Source of the DNA: an uncultured Eubacteriales bacterium
GTDB taxonomy: Bacteria; Bacillota; Clostridia; Christensenellales; UMGS416
Length of the DNA stretch: 64,000 bases
Assembly (NCBI GenBank): GCA_900542005.1
Contig: UQLW01000009.1
Location: 17,542-81,541 of the forward strand
Direction: 5' to 3'
Part shown: positions 7,127-14,211 of the stretch, one piece after another
Layout of the letters: each line of letters begins with the position of its first letter
Position numbering within the stretch: the first letter of the stretch is position 1
Program-made: the position numbers and the translations under genes
Notes under the pieces: model-generated
Database searches by the model: none
The model's input: the letters and a program-made list of their open reading frames with translations, nothing else
What the model was told of the DNA's origin: nothing

Positions 7127-8005
7127 ATGGGCGACTTTAAGGTTGCGCTGCTGCAGCTTTTATCGACCTCCAGCCAGGAGGGCAATGCGAAAAAAGGGAT
7201 GGCATATTGCCGGCAGGCCAAGGCGATGGGCGCGGATCTGGCGCTATTTCCGGAAATGTGGAGCAATGGCTACCATGTGTGCGCGGATCCGGAGCAGCTT
7301 CGGCGGGAGGCTGTCGCGCGGGACGGCGCCTTTGTTCAGGGGTTCCGGGAGCTTGCCCAGCAGCTGGATATGGCGGTTGGCATTACCTTTCTGGAGCAAT
7401 ATGAGCCGATGCCCCGCAATACGCTCTGCGTATTCGACCGGCGGGGGCGGTGTGTGCTGACCTATGCCAAGATTCATACCTGCGACTTTGAGGCAGAACG
7501 CCATCTTACGCCAGGAGATGACTTCTTTGCCGCAGAGCTGGACACCCGGAGCGGACCGGTGACCATTGGCGCGATGATCTGTTATGATCGGGAATTTCCC
7601 GAAAGCGCGCGGATCCTGATGCTCAAGGGGGCTGAGGTGATATTGGTGCCCAATGCATGCCCCATGGAGATCAACCGCCTGTCGCAGCTCAGGGGAAGGG
7701 CCTATGAGAATATGCTGGGTATTGCTACGGCCAACTATGCCTATGGGCAGCCGGACTGCAACGGCCATTCCTCCGCCTTTGACGGTATGGCCTACCGGCC
7801 TGGGGAATCCGGCTGGAGGGATACGCTGCTGGTGGAGGCGGGGGAGGCGGAGGGCATCTATATGGCCTCTTTTCCCATGGAGCAGCTGCGCCAATACCGG
7901 AAGCTGGAGATCCATGGAAACGCCTACCGCCATCCAGAAAAATACCGGCTGCTGACGGAAACAACGCGCAGCGAGCCCTTTCTCCGGGCCGACTACAGGC
8001 CGTAA
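7127..8005 (+). CDS. carbon-nitrogen hydrolase (nitrilase superfamily amidohydrolase)
   Basis: A 292-residue cytoplasmic enzyme with the complete nitrilase triad: Glu43 in LALFPEMW, Lys115 in YAKIHTCD and Cys152 in AMICYDREFPES. The family hydrolyses amides or nitriles via a Cys thioester, often on N-carbamoyl compounds, omega-amides or beta-ureido acids; the substrate cannot be set from sequence. The start is the ATG preceded by GGGGAGG; an earlier in-frame ATG at 7094 lacks a site. The C-terminal part with NCNGHSS-like and RQYRKLEIHGNAYRHPEKY segments is complete. It is a single gene with no operon partners. Confidence 0.85.
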   Translation: MGDFKVALLQLLSTSSQEGNAKKGMAYCRQAKAMGADLALFPEMWSNGYHVCADPEQLRREAVARDGAFVQGFRELAQQLDMAVGITFLEQYEPMPRNTLCVFDRRGRCVLTYAKIHTCDFEAERHLTPGDDFFAAELDTRSGPVTIGAMICYDREFPESARILMLKGAEVILVPNACPMEINRLSQLRGRAYENMLGIATANYAYGQPDCNGHSSAFDGMAYRPGESGWRDTLLVEAGEAEGIYMASFPMEQLRQYRKLEIHGNAYRHPEKYRLLTETTRSEPFLRADYRP

Positions 8006-8034
8006 CCTGCTGGGACCAGTAGGCCCGCCATCGG

Positions 8035-8427
8035 CTAAAAGGGTTTGGGAAGGTCCGGATGGGAAAGCGCCTCCTGATAGGGCACGCCGTATACGACGAA
8101 GTAGGCGCAATACAGGATGATTTCCGAGGGTTTGGGCTTTTGCGGCAGGGAGCAGCCGATGATCCGGTTCAGCGTTTTGTTTTGCCCTCCATCCCAGCAT
8201 CGGGTTACAGCCCGATAGACCGCCTGCTCCGTGGTGCCAAGGGAGCGCCCGAGCTGGATGGCTACGCCATGGTAGATATCGCGGGTTACTTGAAACCGAT
8301 CGAAGGCGCCGACCTCCGCTTCGGCAATGATCCGGCAAGCCCTATCAATGCTGAGGATAAGCGCCTTGCGTCCTGAATACCGGAGGGATGGGCCGATGCA
8401 GTCAACAAGTTTTTCAACTTTGTTCAT
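8035..8427 (-). CDS. stand-alone Spo0A C-terminal DNA-binding domain protein
   Basis: A 130-residue protein that lines up with the Spo0A effector domain: a helical N-terminal part, then IYHGVAIQLGRSLGTTEQAV, then YRAVTRCWDGGQNKTLNRII (compare the AIEVAWxRGxxxxINxIFG stretch of Spo0A), then KPKPSEIILYCAYFV. There is no receiver domain, so phosphorylation cannot control it in the usual way. The start ATG has AAAGGACGG nearby; the longer frame adds six residues without a site. It may bind 0A-box-like sites and compete with or modify Spo0A action. That role is inference; only the domain resemblance is seen. Confidence 0.65.
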   Translation of the reverse strand: MNKVEKLVDCIGPSLRYSGRKALILSIDRACRIIAEAEVGAFDRFQVTRDIYHGVAIQLGRSLGTTEQAVYRAVTRCWDGGQNKTLNRIIGCSLPQKPKPSEIILYCAYFVVYGVPYQEALSHPDLPKPF

Positions 8428-8610
8428 GCGGGACCGTCCTTTCAATCAAGATGTATCTCCATCATAGGGAAAAATTCATAAACTGGTATAAAATGAACAG
8501 AAAATACGCGAAGCTGTTTTCAAAAATCTCCTATATTATAATAAATTCGAGAAAAAACGGGAGGCCCGTATATATACCTGCAGAACCGGCGCCGGTTGTC
8601 ACGCTGCGGC
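8428..8610. other. AT-rich upstream region of the Spo0A-C-like gene
   Basis: No gene is seen. The minus strand has a TATAAT (in tttattataatatagg, about 8531-8547) that could be a -10 element of a long leader for the Spo0A-C-like gene, without an obvious -35. Confidence 0.35.
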
Positions 8611-8645
8611 ATGAAAAAGGCGTCCCTTTGGGACGCCTTTTCATG
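8611..8645. terminator. bidirectional intrinsic terminator
   Basis: aaaaaggcgtccc-ttt-gggacgccttttt, a ten-base perfect stem flanked by A and T runs. No gene ends immediately next to it on the plus strand. Confidence 0.7.
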
Positions 8646-8674
8646 CCGGGCCAGGAGGGGGCGGGGATAAAAGC

Positions 8675-8714
8675 AAAATCCCGGGGAAGGCTTTGATCCT
8701 TCCCCGGGATTTTT
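8675..8714. terminator. terminator of the nhaC gene
   Basis: aaaa-tcccggggaagg-ctttgat-ccttccccggga-tttttg, a twelve-base perfect stem. On the minus strand it lies just after the nhaC stop codon. Confidence 0.9.
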
Positions 8715-8726
8715 GAATCATCCGGC

Positions 8727-10343
8727 TTACGCCTTCTTTTTCTCTGTAAAGGCCCGCAGGACAAACAGCACGCCGATGGTCAATGCAACCCCCAAAGCCA
8801 GGCAGATCAGCGCATTCTGGATAAGGCCGGCCAGGATGAAGCAGACAAAGCTGATCGCGGCGACGGTAATCGCATAGGGCAGCTGCGTGGACACATGGCT
8901 TACATGGTCGCAGAGCGCGCCGGCAGAGGCCATAATGGTGGTATCCGAGATAGGTGAGCAATGATCGCCGCAGACCGCGCCGGCCAGACAGGCGGAGATG
9001 CCGATGGTGAGCAGCTCCGGCGAATTCTGGAAGATGGGCAGCACGATGGGGATCAGGATCCCAAAGGTCCCCCAGGAGGTGCCGGTAGCAAAGGCCAGGA
9101 AGCAGGCTACCAGGAAGATAACGGCAGGCAGGAAATTTGCCAGGCCGGCGGCCGCGTGCTTCATGAGGCCGGCGACATATTCATCAGCCCCCAGCAGGCC
9201 GGTCATCCCCTTCAGGGTCAGGGCAAAGGTGAGGATCAAGATCGCGGGCACCATGGCGATAAAGCCCTTAGGGATACAGGCCATGGCTTCCTTGAAGGTC
9301 ATAACCCGGCGGGCGACCAGATAGACGATGGTGAGGATGAGCGCGATGAGGGCGCCCCAGGGCAGGCCTACGGAGGCATCCGTATTGGCAAAGGCGTCGA
9401 TAAACCCGGCGCCCTGGAAGAGCCCGCCTACATACACCATGCCCAGCACGCAGAGCACAATGAGACAGACGACGGGCAGCACAAGATCAAGCACCCGGCT
9501 TCGGGAATTTTCAGCGGCGGCTACGTCGTCGTCCTCAATGGCCCCCAGATCGCCCTCGAGCATGGCCTTGGCTTCCGCCAGCTTCATGGGGCCGTAATCA
9601 AATTTCATAACAGCGAGAGCGATGACAAAAACCAGCGTGAGCAGGGAATAAAAGTTATAGGGGATAGCGCGGACAAAGAGCTCGATGCCGCTGACCGTAC
9701 CCAAATCAGCCGCGACGCTGGATACGGCGGCGGCCCAGGAGGAGATGGGAGCGATCATGCAGACGGGCGCGGCGGTGGCGTCTATGAGGTAGGCCAGCTT
9801 GGCGCGGGAAATTTTGTGCTGATCGGTGACAGGGCGCATGACGGAGCCCACCGTGAGGCAGTTGAAGTAGTCGTCCACAAAGATGAGCACGCCCAGCACA
9901 AAGGTGGCCAGCAGCGCGCCGACGCGGCTTTTGATGTTCCGCTGCGCCCAACGGCCAAAGGCAGCGGAGCCGCCCGATTGGTTAATGAGGGCCACCAGGA
10001 TGCCCAAGATGACCAGGAACAGGAATATGCCGGCGTTCCACTTATCGGCCAGCGAACCGATGAATCCCTGGTTGACCAGCGTATCCAGGGCCATGACCGG
10101 CTGGAAATTGGCGTAAAAGAGCGCGCCGACGACGATGCCGATAAAAAGCGAGCTGTAGGCCTCTTTGGTGATTAAGGCCAGGGCGATGGCGACGACGGGC
10201 GGGATCAGCGCCCAGAAGGTACCATACATGTTGCTGACGTAGCTTTCGCCTTCGGCGGCTTCAGCCAGGGCCGCCGGCCCCAGCAGGGCTGCCAATACCG
10301 CGACAGCGGCGGCAGCCAGGACGATGCGGATGCGTTTGTTCAT
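8727..10343 (-). CDS. nhaC: NhaC-family Na+-coupled transporter, predicted lysine carrier
   Basis: A 538-residue integral membrane protein. The N-terminus has a hydrophobic stretch resembling a signal anchor, and there are about a dozen transmembrane segments. The family motif region GTSWGTFGILIPIVLP occurs near residue 430, followed by GAVCGDHCSPISDTT, and an acidic linker LGAIEDDDVAAAENS near the middle. NhaC proteins exchange Na+ for H+ or carry amino acids. The gene lies behind a lysine riboswitch, which points to lysine or a lysine-related substrate. The start ATG has GGGGAGGAAG upstream. Single-gene transcript ending in a strong terminator. Family certain; substrate inferred from the riboswitch. 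Confidence 0.85.
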   Translation of the reverse strand: MNKRIRIVLAAAAVAVLAALLGPAALAEAAEGESYVSNMYGTFWALIPPVVAIALALITKEAYSSLFIGIVVGALFYANFQPVMALDTLVNQGFIGSLADKWNAGIFLFLVILGILVALINQSGGSAAFGRWAQRNIKSRVGALLATFVLGVLIFVDDYFNCLTVGSVMRPVTDQHKISRAKLAYLIDATAAPVCMIAPISSWAAAVSSVAADLGTVSGIELFVRAIPYNFYSLLTLVFVIALAVMKFDYGPMKLAEAKAMLEGDLGAIEDDDVAAAENSRSRVLDLVLPVVCLIVLCVLGMVYVGGLFQGAGFIDAFANTDASVGLPWGALIALILTIVYLVARRVMTFKEAMACIPKGFIAMVPAILILTFALTLKGMTGLLGADEYVAGLMKHAAAGLANFLPAVIFLVACFLAFATGTSWGTFGILIPIVLPIFQNSPELLTIGISACLAGAVCGDHCSPISDTTIMASAGALCDHVSHVSTQLPYAITVAAISFVCFILAGLIQNALICLALGVALTIGVLFVLRAFTEKKKA

Positions 10344-10357
10344 GGTTCTTCCTCCCC

Positions 10358-10400
10358 AAAAAACAAGGCCATGATATAGCGCGGCGCGCAAATCATGACC
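10358..10400 (-). terminator. expression-platform terminator of the lysine riboswitch
   Basis: Minus strand ggtcatgat...atcatggcc followed by ttgtttttt, positioned between the aptamer and the nhaC start. The 5' arm shares a CATG core with the 3' strand of aptamer stem P1 (gtcatgg), so formation of P1 and of an antiterminator can be mutually exclusive, as expected for termination control by lysine. Confidence 0.7.
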
Positions 10401-10437
10401 CAATTATGGGGACGGCAGGCGGACAGGATACGCCTGC

Positions 10438-10604
10438 GCCATGACAGCTCTCCACGGAACGTGACAGTCCGGCGGATCTTATCCGACGGCCCGGCTGCCG
10501 GGCTGCCAGACAGCAGCCACAGCGCCTCGGCGGCGATCCCTTTTGCTTCCCGATGTCTGTCGGTAGGTGGAAGCTACTCTTGAACGCCGCGCCTCTATCA
10601 TGCC
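10438..10604 (-). promoter_or_regulatory. lysine riboswitch (L-box) aptamer
   Basis: On the minus strand the conserved L-box blocks occur in order: P1 5' strand gcatgatag, gaggcgcg, agagtagc, gggaagcaaaagggatcgcc with gccgagg, the tggc/ggcagcc stem, cggataagatccgcc, ggactgtcac, then gtggagagctgtcatgg closing P1. P1 pairs gcatgatag with ctgtcatggc. The core junction residues of the family are present. Lysine binding would favour termination and lower nhaC expression. Confidence 0.9.
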
Positions 10605-10619
10605 TTATTGCATACTCCC

Positions 10620-10647
10620 AGTATAAACAACCTGTGACAAATGTCAA
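10620..10647 (-). promoter_or_regulatory. promoter of the riboswitch-nhaC transcript
   Basis: Minus strand TTGACA (10647-10642), 16 bases, TATACT (10625-10620). Transcription would start just before the aptamer. Confidence 0.8.
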
Positions 10648-10766
10648 TCGGTTTTGCCCAACGCAGCCGTTTTTCGCAAGAAAGGAATTTTTGCCTGCCG
10701 ATAAAAAATCCGCCTGCGGCGCGCCGCCGCAGGCGGATTCCAAAGAAGCCCATGACATATTGCTTC

Positions 10767-11567
10767 CTACCGGTGGAAGCGGAATTTTTTATCCTCAGTC
10801 AGATCCAGCAGGTGAACGAGACGGTCAAAATTGGCCTTTGCCGCGTCCAGACCGGCTGGATGATGGGCGTCGCTGCCCAGATAAAAGCGGCAGCCGCAGG
10901 CCAGCGCAATGCGGTAGGGCCGCAGAATCTCCGACAGATCGCCGGGCGTATAGGCAAAGGCGTCCAGGTTCAGCTCCACGCCGGCGCCCCGCTGCGCCAC
11001 GCGGGTAAACAGGCAGCGGAACGTATCGGAGGGAATACGGCGGACCAGCTCAATATGGTCGGCCCAGGATGCCGGCGCGATCAAGGGGCAGGTCAGGTGG
11101 GCGATGCCCACCTTGTGAAAGGGCAGCTCCATATCCAAAAGCGCATCCAGCCGGCGGATATAGAGCTGGACGCGGCGGTCCAGGGGGCTATCCTCGGGGG
11201 CGATGGTGAAACCCTCCATATGAAGATGGGTGGTAGGAATAATGACGAAATCGAACCGGGCAAAGGTATCGGGAGCCAGGCCAAGGCGTCCGTTTTGATC
11301 AATATCCGTTTCGCAGCCAAAAAAGAAGCGGACGCCGTCCCGCTCAGGCAGCGGCAGGGCCTGCGCGATATGGGAATAATCCTGGCGGGCATAGAACTCA
11401 AAGGTTACCGGAAGCGTCTCGTCCCAGAAATGATCGGTCAGGCAAAGCTCGTGCAGGCCGCTGGAGGCGGCATACGATAGCATGCGCGCGGTTGTCTGCT
11501 TGGGATCAAGGGAGCACAGCGACAGATGGGAATGCAGATGATAGTCGTGATCCACGATGTACTTCAT
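10767..11567 (-). CDS. PHP-domain phosphoesterase (histidinol-phosphatase-like)
   Basis: A 266-residue PHP-family enzyme with the metal-binding pattern: HDYHLHSHLSLCS near the N-terminus, LCLTDHFW, FGCETDID, PTTHLHM, and GSDAHHP near the C-terminus, supplying the His/Asp/Glu ligands of the trinuclear site. Such enzymes hydrolyse phosphoesters; the closest described role is histidinol phosphatase (HisK), but no his genes are near, so the substrate is open. The start ATG has GAGGAGGG just upstream; the longer frame is less likely. It could also act on nucleotides, as some PHP proteins do. Confidence 0.8.
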   Translation of the reverse strand: MKYIVDHDYHLHSHLSLCSLDPKQTTARMLSYAASSGLHELCLTDHFWDETLPVTFEFYARQDYSHIAQALPLPERDGVRFFFGCETDIDQNGRLGLAPDTFARFDFVIIPTTHLHMEGFTIAPEDSPLDRRVQLYIRRLDALLDMELPFHKVGIAHLTCPLIAPASWADHIELVRRIPSDTFRCLFTRVAQRGAGVELNLDAFAYTPGDLSEILRPYRIALACGCRFYLGSDAHHPAGLDAAKANFDRLVHLLDLTEDKKFRFHR

Positions 11568-11599
11568 GAATATCCCTCCTCTTTGGCGGCATGGCCGCA

Positions 11600-11638
11600 A
11601 TAAAAAAGGCAGGCACGGCTATGGGCGTGCCTGCCGGA
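11600..11638 (-). terminator. terminator of the acyl-CoA synthetase operon
   Basis: Minus strand ggcaggcacgcccatagccgtgcctgcc followed by ttttttatt: a perfect stem placed directly after the synthetase stop codon. Confidence 0.9.
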
Positions 11639-11648
11639 TCAAGGCCGC

Positions 11649-13334
11649 CTAGTGCTGCTGCGCAGCCCGGTAGGCCTCCATATCCATACGGACAATCTCC
11701 TTGCGGCGGATCTTGCCGGAAGGTGTTTTGGGTAGTTCATCGACAAAGACGACTACTCTGGGATATTTATAGGGGGCGGTCGCCTTTTTCACATAGGTCT
11801 GAATTTCCTTAACCAGGGCGTCCGAGGGCTCGTAGCCCCGCGCCAGCACAATCGTAGCCTTGACGGCCTGGCCGCGGACCGGATCGGGCGTGCCGGTGAC
11901 CGCGCATTCCAGCACGGCAGGATGCTCCATGATGACGCTTTCCACCTCAAAGGGCCCGATGCGGTAGCCGGAGGACTTAATGACATCGTCCGCCCGGCCC
12001 ACAAACCACAGATAACCGTCCTCATCCTGCCAGGCCACATCGCCGGTATGGTAATAGCCGTCGTGCCAGACGCTTTCTGTCAGCTCGGGCGCACGGTAGT
12101 ATCCATTAAACAGGCCGGTGGGCTTGCCCTCCGCCGTATAGATGCAGACCTCGCCCTCTTCGCCATAGCCGGCCGGCTCGCCGTCGTCATTGAGCAGGGC
12201 AACGCGATAGCAGGGGTTAACCTTGCCCATGGAGCCGGGCTTGGGCTTCATCCAGATAAAGGTGCCCGCGATGGGCGTGGACTCCGACTGGCCATAGGCC
12301 TCCATCAGCGGCAGGCCCGTCTGCTGTACCCACTGGCTTTGTACCTCAGGGTTCAGCGGCTCGCCGGCCACGCAGGCGTATTTCATATGGGAGAAATCAT
12401 AGGCGCTGAGGTTTTCCTTGATGAGGAAGCGGTATACCGTGGCCGGAGCGCAGAAGGTGGTCACCTGATAACGGGTGATGACCTCGCACATCCGGTCGGC
12501 GTGAAAGCGCTCGTAATCATACACAAAGATAGCGCTGCCGGCAATCCACTGGCCATAGATCTTGCCCCAGGAGGCCTTGGCCCAGCCGGTGTCCGCTACG
12601 GTCAGATGCAGCCCTCCGTCCTGCACATTCTGCCAAAATGCGGCGGTTACAATGTGGGCCAGGGGGTAGCTGAAATCCTGCAGCACCATCTTGGGCATGC
12701 CCGTGGTGCCGGAGGTGAAATAGATCAGCATGGGGTCATGGGCGCTGGTTGCATCCTTCCCCTGCGGGCGCGGGAAGTCGGCGGAGCAGGGCGCTGTCAG
12801 CGCATGCAGGCTTTCCCAGCCGGGGCGGGGCGCGTCGGAGATGACCAGGCGGTGCCGCAGCGTGGGCGCCTTGGCCATCGCGGCGTCGACGCCATCCAGA
12901 AGCGGCGCCTCCTCCACGCAGATCACCATCTTGATATCGGCAGCCTGGCAGCGGTATAAAATATCCTTGGCAGTCAGCATATGGGTGGCGGGGATTAAGA
13001 TCGCCCCCAGCTTATGCAGGGCCATGGCGATGGGCCAGTATTCATAGCGCTGCATCAGCAGCACCATCACCGCGTCGCCCTTACCGATGCCCTTGGCGCG
13101 CAGCATGTTGGCCATGCGGTTGCTCTCGTCGCGCATTTGGGCAAAGGTGAAGCTCTTTTCCTCCCCGTCGTCGTTCACCCACAAAAGAGCCCGTTTTTCG
13201 GGCGTCAGGCGGGCGTATTCATCGCATACGTCGTAGGCAAAGTTAAAGTCCTCCGGCACCCGGATGGACAGGTTGCGGGAAAAATCCTCCATAGAGTCGT
13301 AATGGGCCCGGGTAAAGCGGTCAATGAGATTCAT
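11649..13334 (-). CDS. acyl-CoA synthetase (AMP-forming, acetyl/medium-chain type)
   Basis: A 561-residue adenylate-forming enzyme that activates a carboxylic acid with ATP and joins it to CoA. It has the P-loop motif YFTSGTTGMPKMV (about residue 206), the adenine-binding YGQSE (about 342), the YHTGD hinge motif and the catalytic lysine in TPSGKIRRKE near the end. The W-x-x-G spacing and ADTGWAKASWGKIYG block place it in the acetyl/medium-chain acyl-CoA synthetase group found in gut anaerobes; chain length is not readable. Its start overlaps the stop of the preceding XRE-cupin gene (TGATG), so the two are translated together. The regulator probably responds to the substrate or product. Confidence 0.9.
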   Translation of the reverse strand: MNLIDRFTRAHYDSMEDFSRNLSIRVPEDFNFAYDVCDEYARLTPEKRALLWVNDDGEEKSFTFAQMRDESNRMANMLRAKGIGKGDAVMVLLMQRYEYWPIAMALHKLGAILIPATHMLTAKDILYRCQAADIKMVICVEEAPLLDGVDAAMAKAPTLRHRLVISDAPRPGWESLHALTAPCSADFPRPQGKDATSAHDPMLIYFTSGTTGMPKMVLQDFSYPLAHIVTAAFWQNVQDGGLHLTVADTGWAKASWGKIYGQWIAGSAIFVYDYERFHADRMCEVITRYQVTTFCAPATVYRFLIKENLSAYDFSHMKYACVAGEPLNPEVQSQWVQQTGLPLMEAYGQSESTPIAGTFIWMKPKPGSMGKVNPCYRVALLNDDGEPAGYGEEGEVCIYTAEGKPTGLFNGYYRAPELTESVWHDGYYHTGDVAWQDEDGYLWFVGRADDVIKSSGYRIGPFEVESVIMEHPAVLECAVTGTPDPVRGQAVKATIVLARGYEPSDALVKEIQTYVKKATAPYKYPRVVVFVDELPKTPSGKIRRKEIVRMDMEAYRAAQQH

Positions 13335-13903
13335 CAGTCCTGATCCTTCCTATCCCCTTGGGAGAGGATGGATAAAAAGCGGGCCGGCTTTCCGTTGAGC
13401 GCCCGCATACCGTGGGGCTTTTCCGAGGAAAAATATACCGCGTCGCCGGCTTCCAGCACCACGTCATATTTGCCGATAAAGATCTGCAGCGTACCCTCCA
13501 TCACATAGGAGAATTCCTGGCCCGCATGGGAATACTGATGGTATTCCTCGCGGGGCTCCACCGTGACCATAAAGGGCTCCATGGTTTTATGGATAAAGCC
13601 GTAGGCCAGGTTTTGGTAGCCGTATTCCTTGCGGCGGTCCACGGCGATGCCCCGGCCCTTACGCACAACGAAATAATCGCTGGCCTTGGGCTCGTCGCCG
13701 GTGAGCAGCACAGTCAGGTCAATGTGATATAAGCGACTTAACTCATACAGTACGCTTACCGGGATATCCGCCTTGCCCTGTTCATAGGCAAGATATGTTT
13801 CTTCATCAAGACCGACCTTCTCAGCGACCTCTTTGACTGAGAAATCGGACAGCTCGCGCATTCCCTGAATGCGCTGTGCAACCCACATAAGCTCTTCGCG
13901 CAT
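13334..13903 (-). CDS. XRE-family regulator with C-terminal cupin domain
   Basis: A 189-residue two-domain regulator: an N-terminal helix-turn-helix (VKEVAEKVGLDEETYLAYEQ, residues about 23-42, followed by ADIPVSVLYELSR) and a C-terminal cupin with EEYHQYSHAGQEFSYVMEGT and VLEAGDAVYFSSEKPHGM. Such proteins bind a small ligand in the cupin and regulate the gene downstream. The start is the ATG with a GAAAGGGG site and a strong promoter. It is the first gene of the acyl-CoA synthetase operon, a common pairing. The ligand is probably a fatty or organic acid derivative; that is inference. Confidence 0.9.
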   Translation of the reverse strand: MREELMWVAQRIQGMRELSDFSVKEVAEKVGLDEETYLAYEQGKADIPVSVLYELSRLYHIDLTVLLTGDEPKASDYFVVRKGRGIAVDRRKEYGYQNLAYGFIHKTMEPFMVTVEPREEYHQYSHAGQEFSYVMEGTLQIFIGKYDVVLEAGDAVYFSSEKPHGMRALNGKPARFLSILSQGDRKDQD

Positions 13904-13935
13904 AGCCTGAGTACCCCTTTCATGGAATTTTTCCC

Positions 13936-13964
13936 ATTATACCTAAAACGCAGCCGGGAAGCAA
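13936..13964 (-). promoter_or_regulatory. promoter of the XRE-cupin/acyl-CoA synthetase operon
   Basis: Minus strand TTGCTT (13964-13959), 17 bases, TATAAT (13941-13936). It is divergent from the uvrB promoter about 160 bases away. Confidence 0.8.
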
Positions 13965-14122
13965 GGCATAGGAACCGGAAATCCAGGAAAAGACAGCGCC
14001 TAAAGCCCTATTGCGCTTTTTCTCAGGCCGAAATGGTGGTATACTTATATATTGGCTTCGCCCAGCTGCGGTTTGGAACCGCTCCGCCGGGGCGGCTGGA
14101 AAATTGGTGCAAAACCGCCCTA

Positions 14123-14151
14123 TTGACAAGTATAAGGGGAATCGGTACAAT
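14123..14151 (+). promoter_or_regulatory. promoter of the uvrB-uvrA-tag operon
   Basis: TTGACA (14123-14128), 17 bases, TACAAT (14146-14151). I looked for a LexA (SOS) box of the CGAACnnnnGTTCG or related type near it and saw only GAACAGATGTTC at about 14162-14173, centred 16 bases past the -10. That is a plausible but unproven LexA-like palindrome. Confidence 0.75.
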
Positions 14152-14211
14152 ACAGCGTATGGAACAGATGTTCTAACGAGGCCGTCCGGCTGCGGATGGA
14201 AGGAGGGCAGG

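Noticed and set aside
8961..10175. A 404-residue plus-strand frame opposite nhaC
   Set aside because: Gly/Asp/Gln-rich shadow of a membrane protein gene; no start signal.
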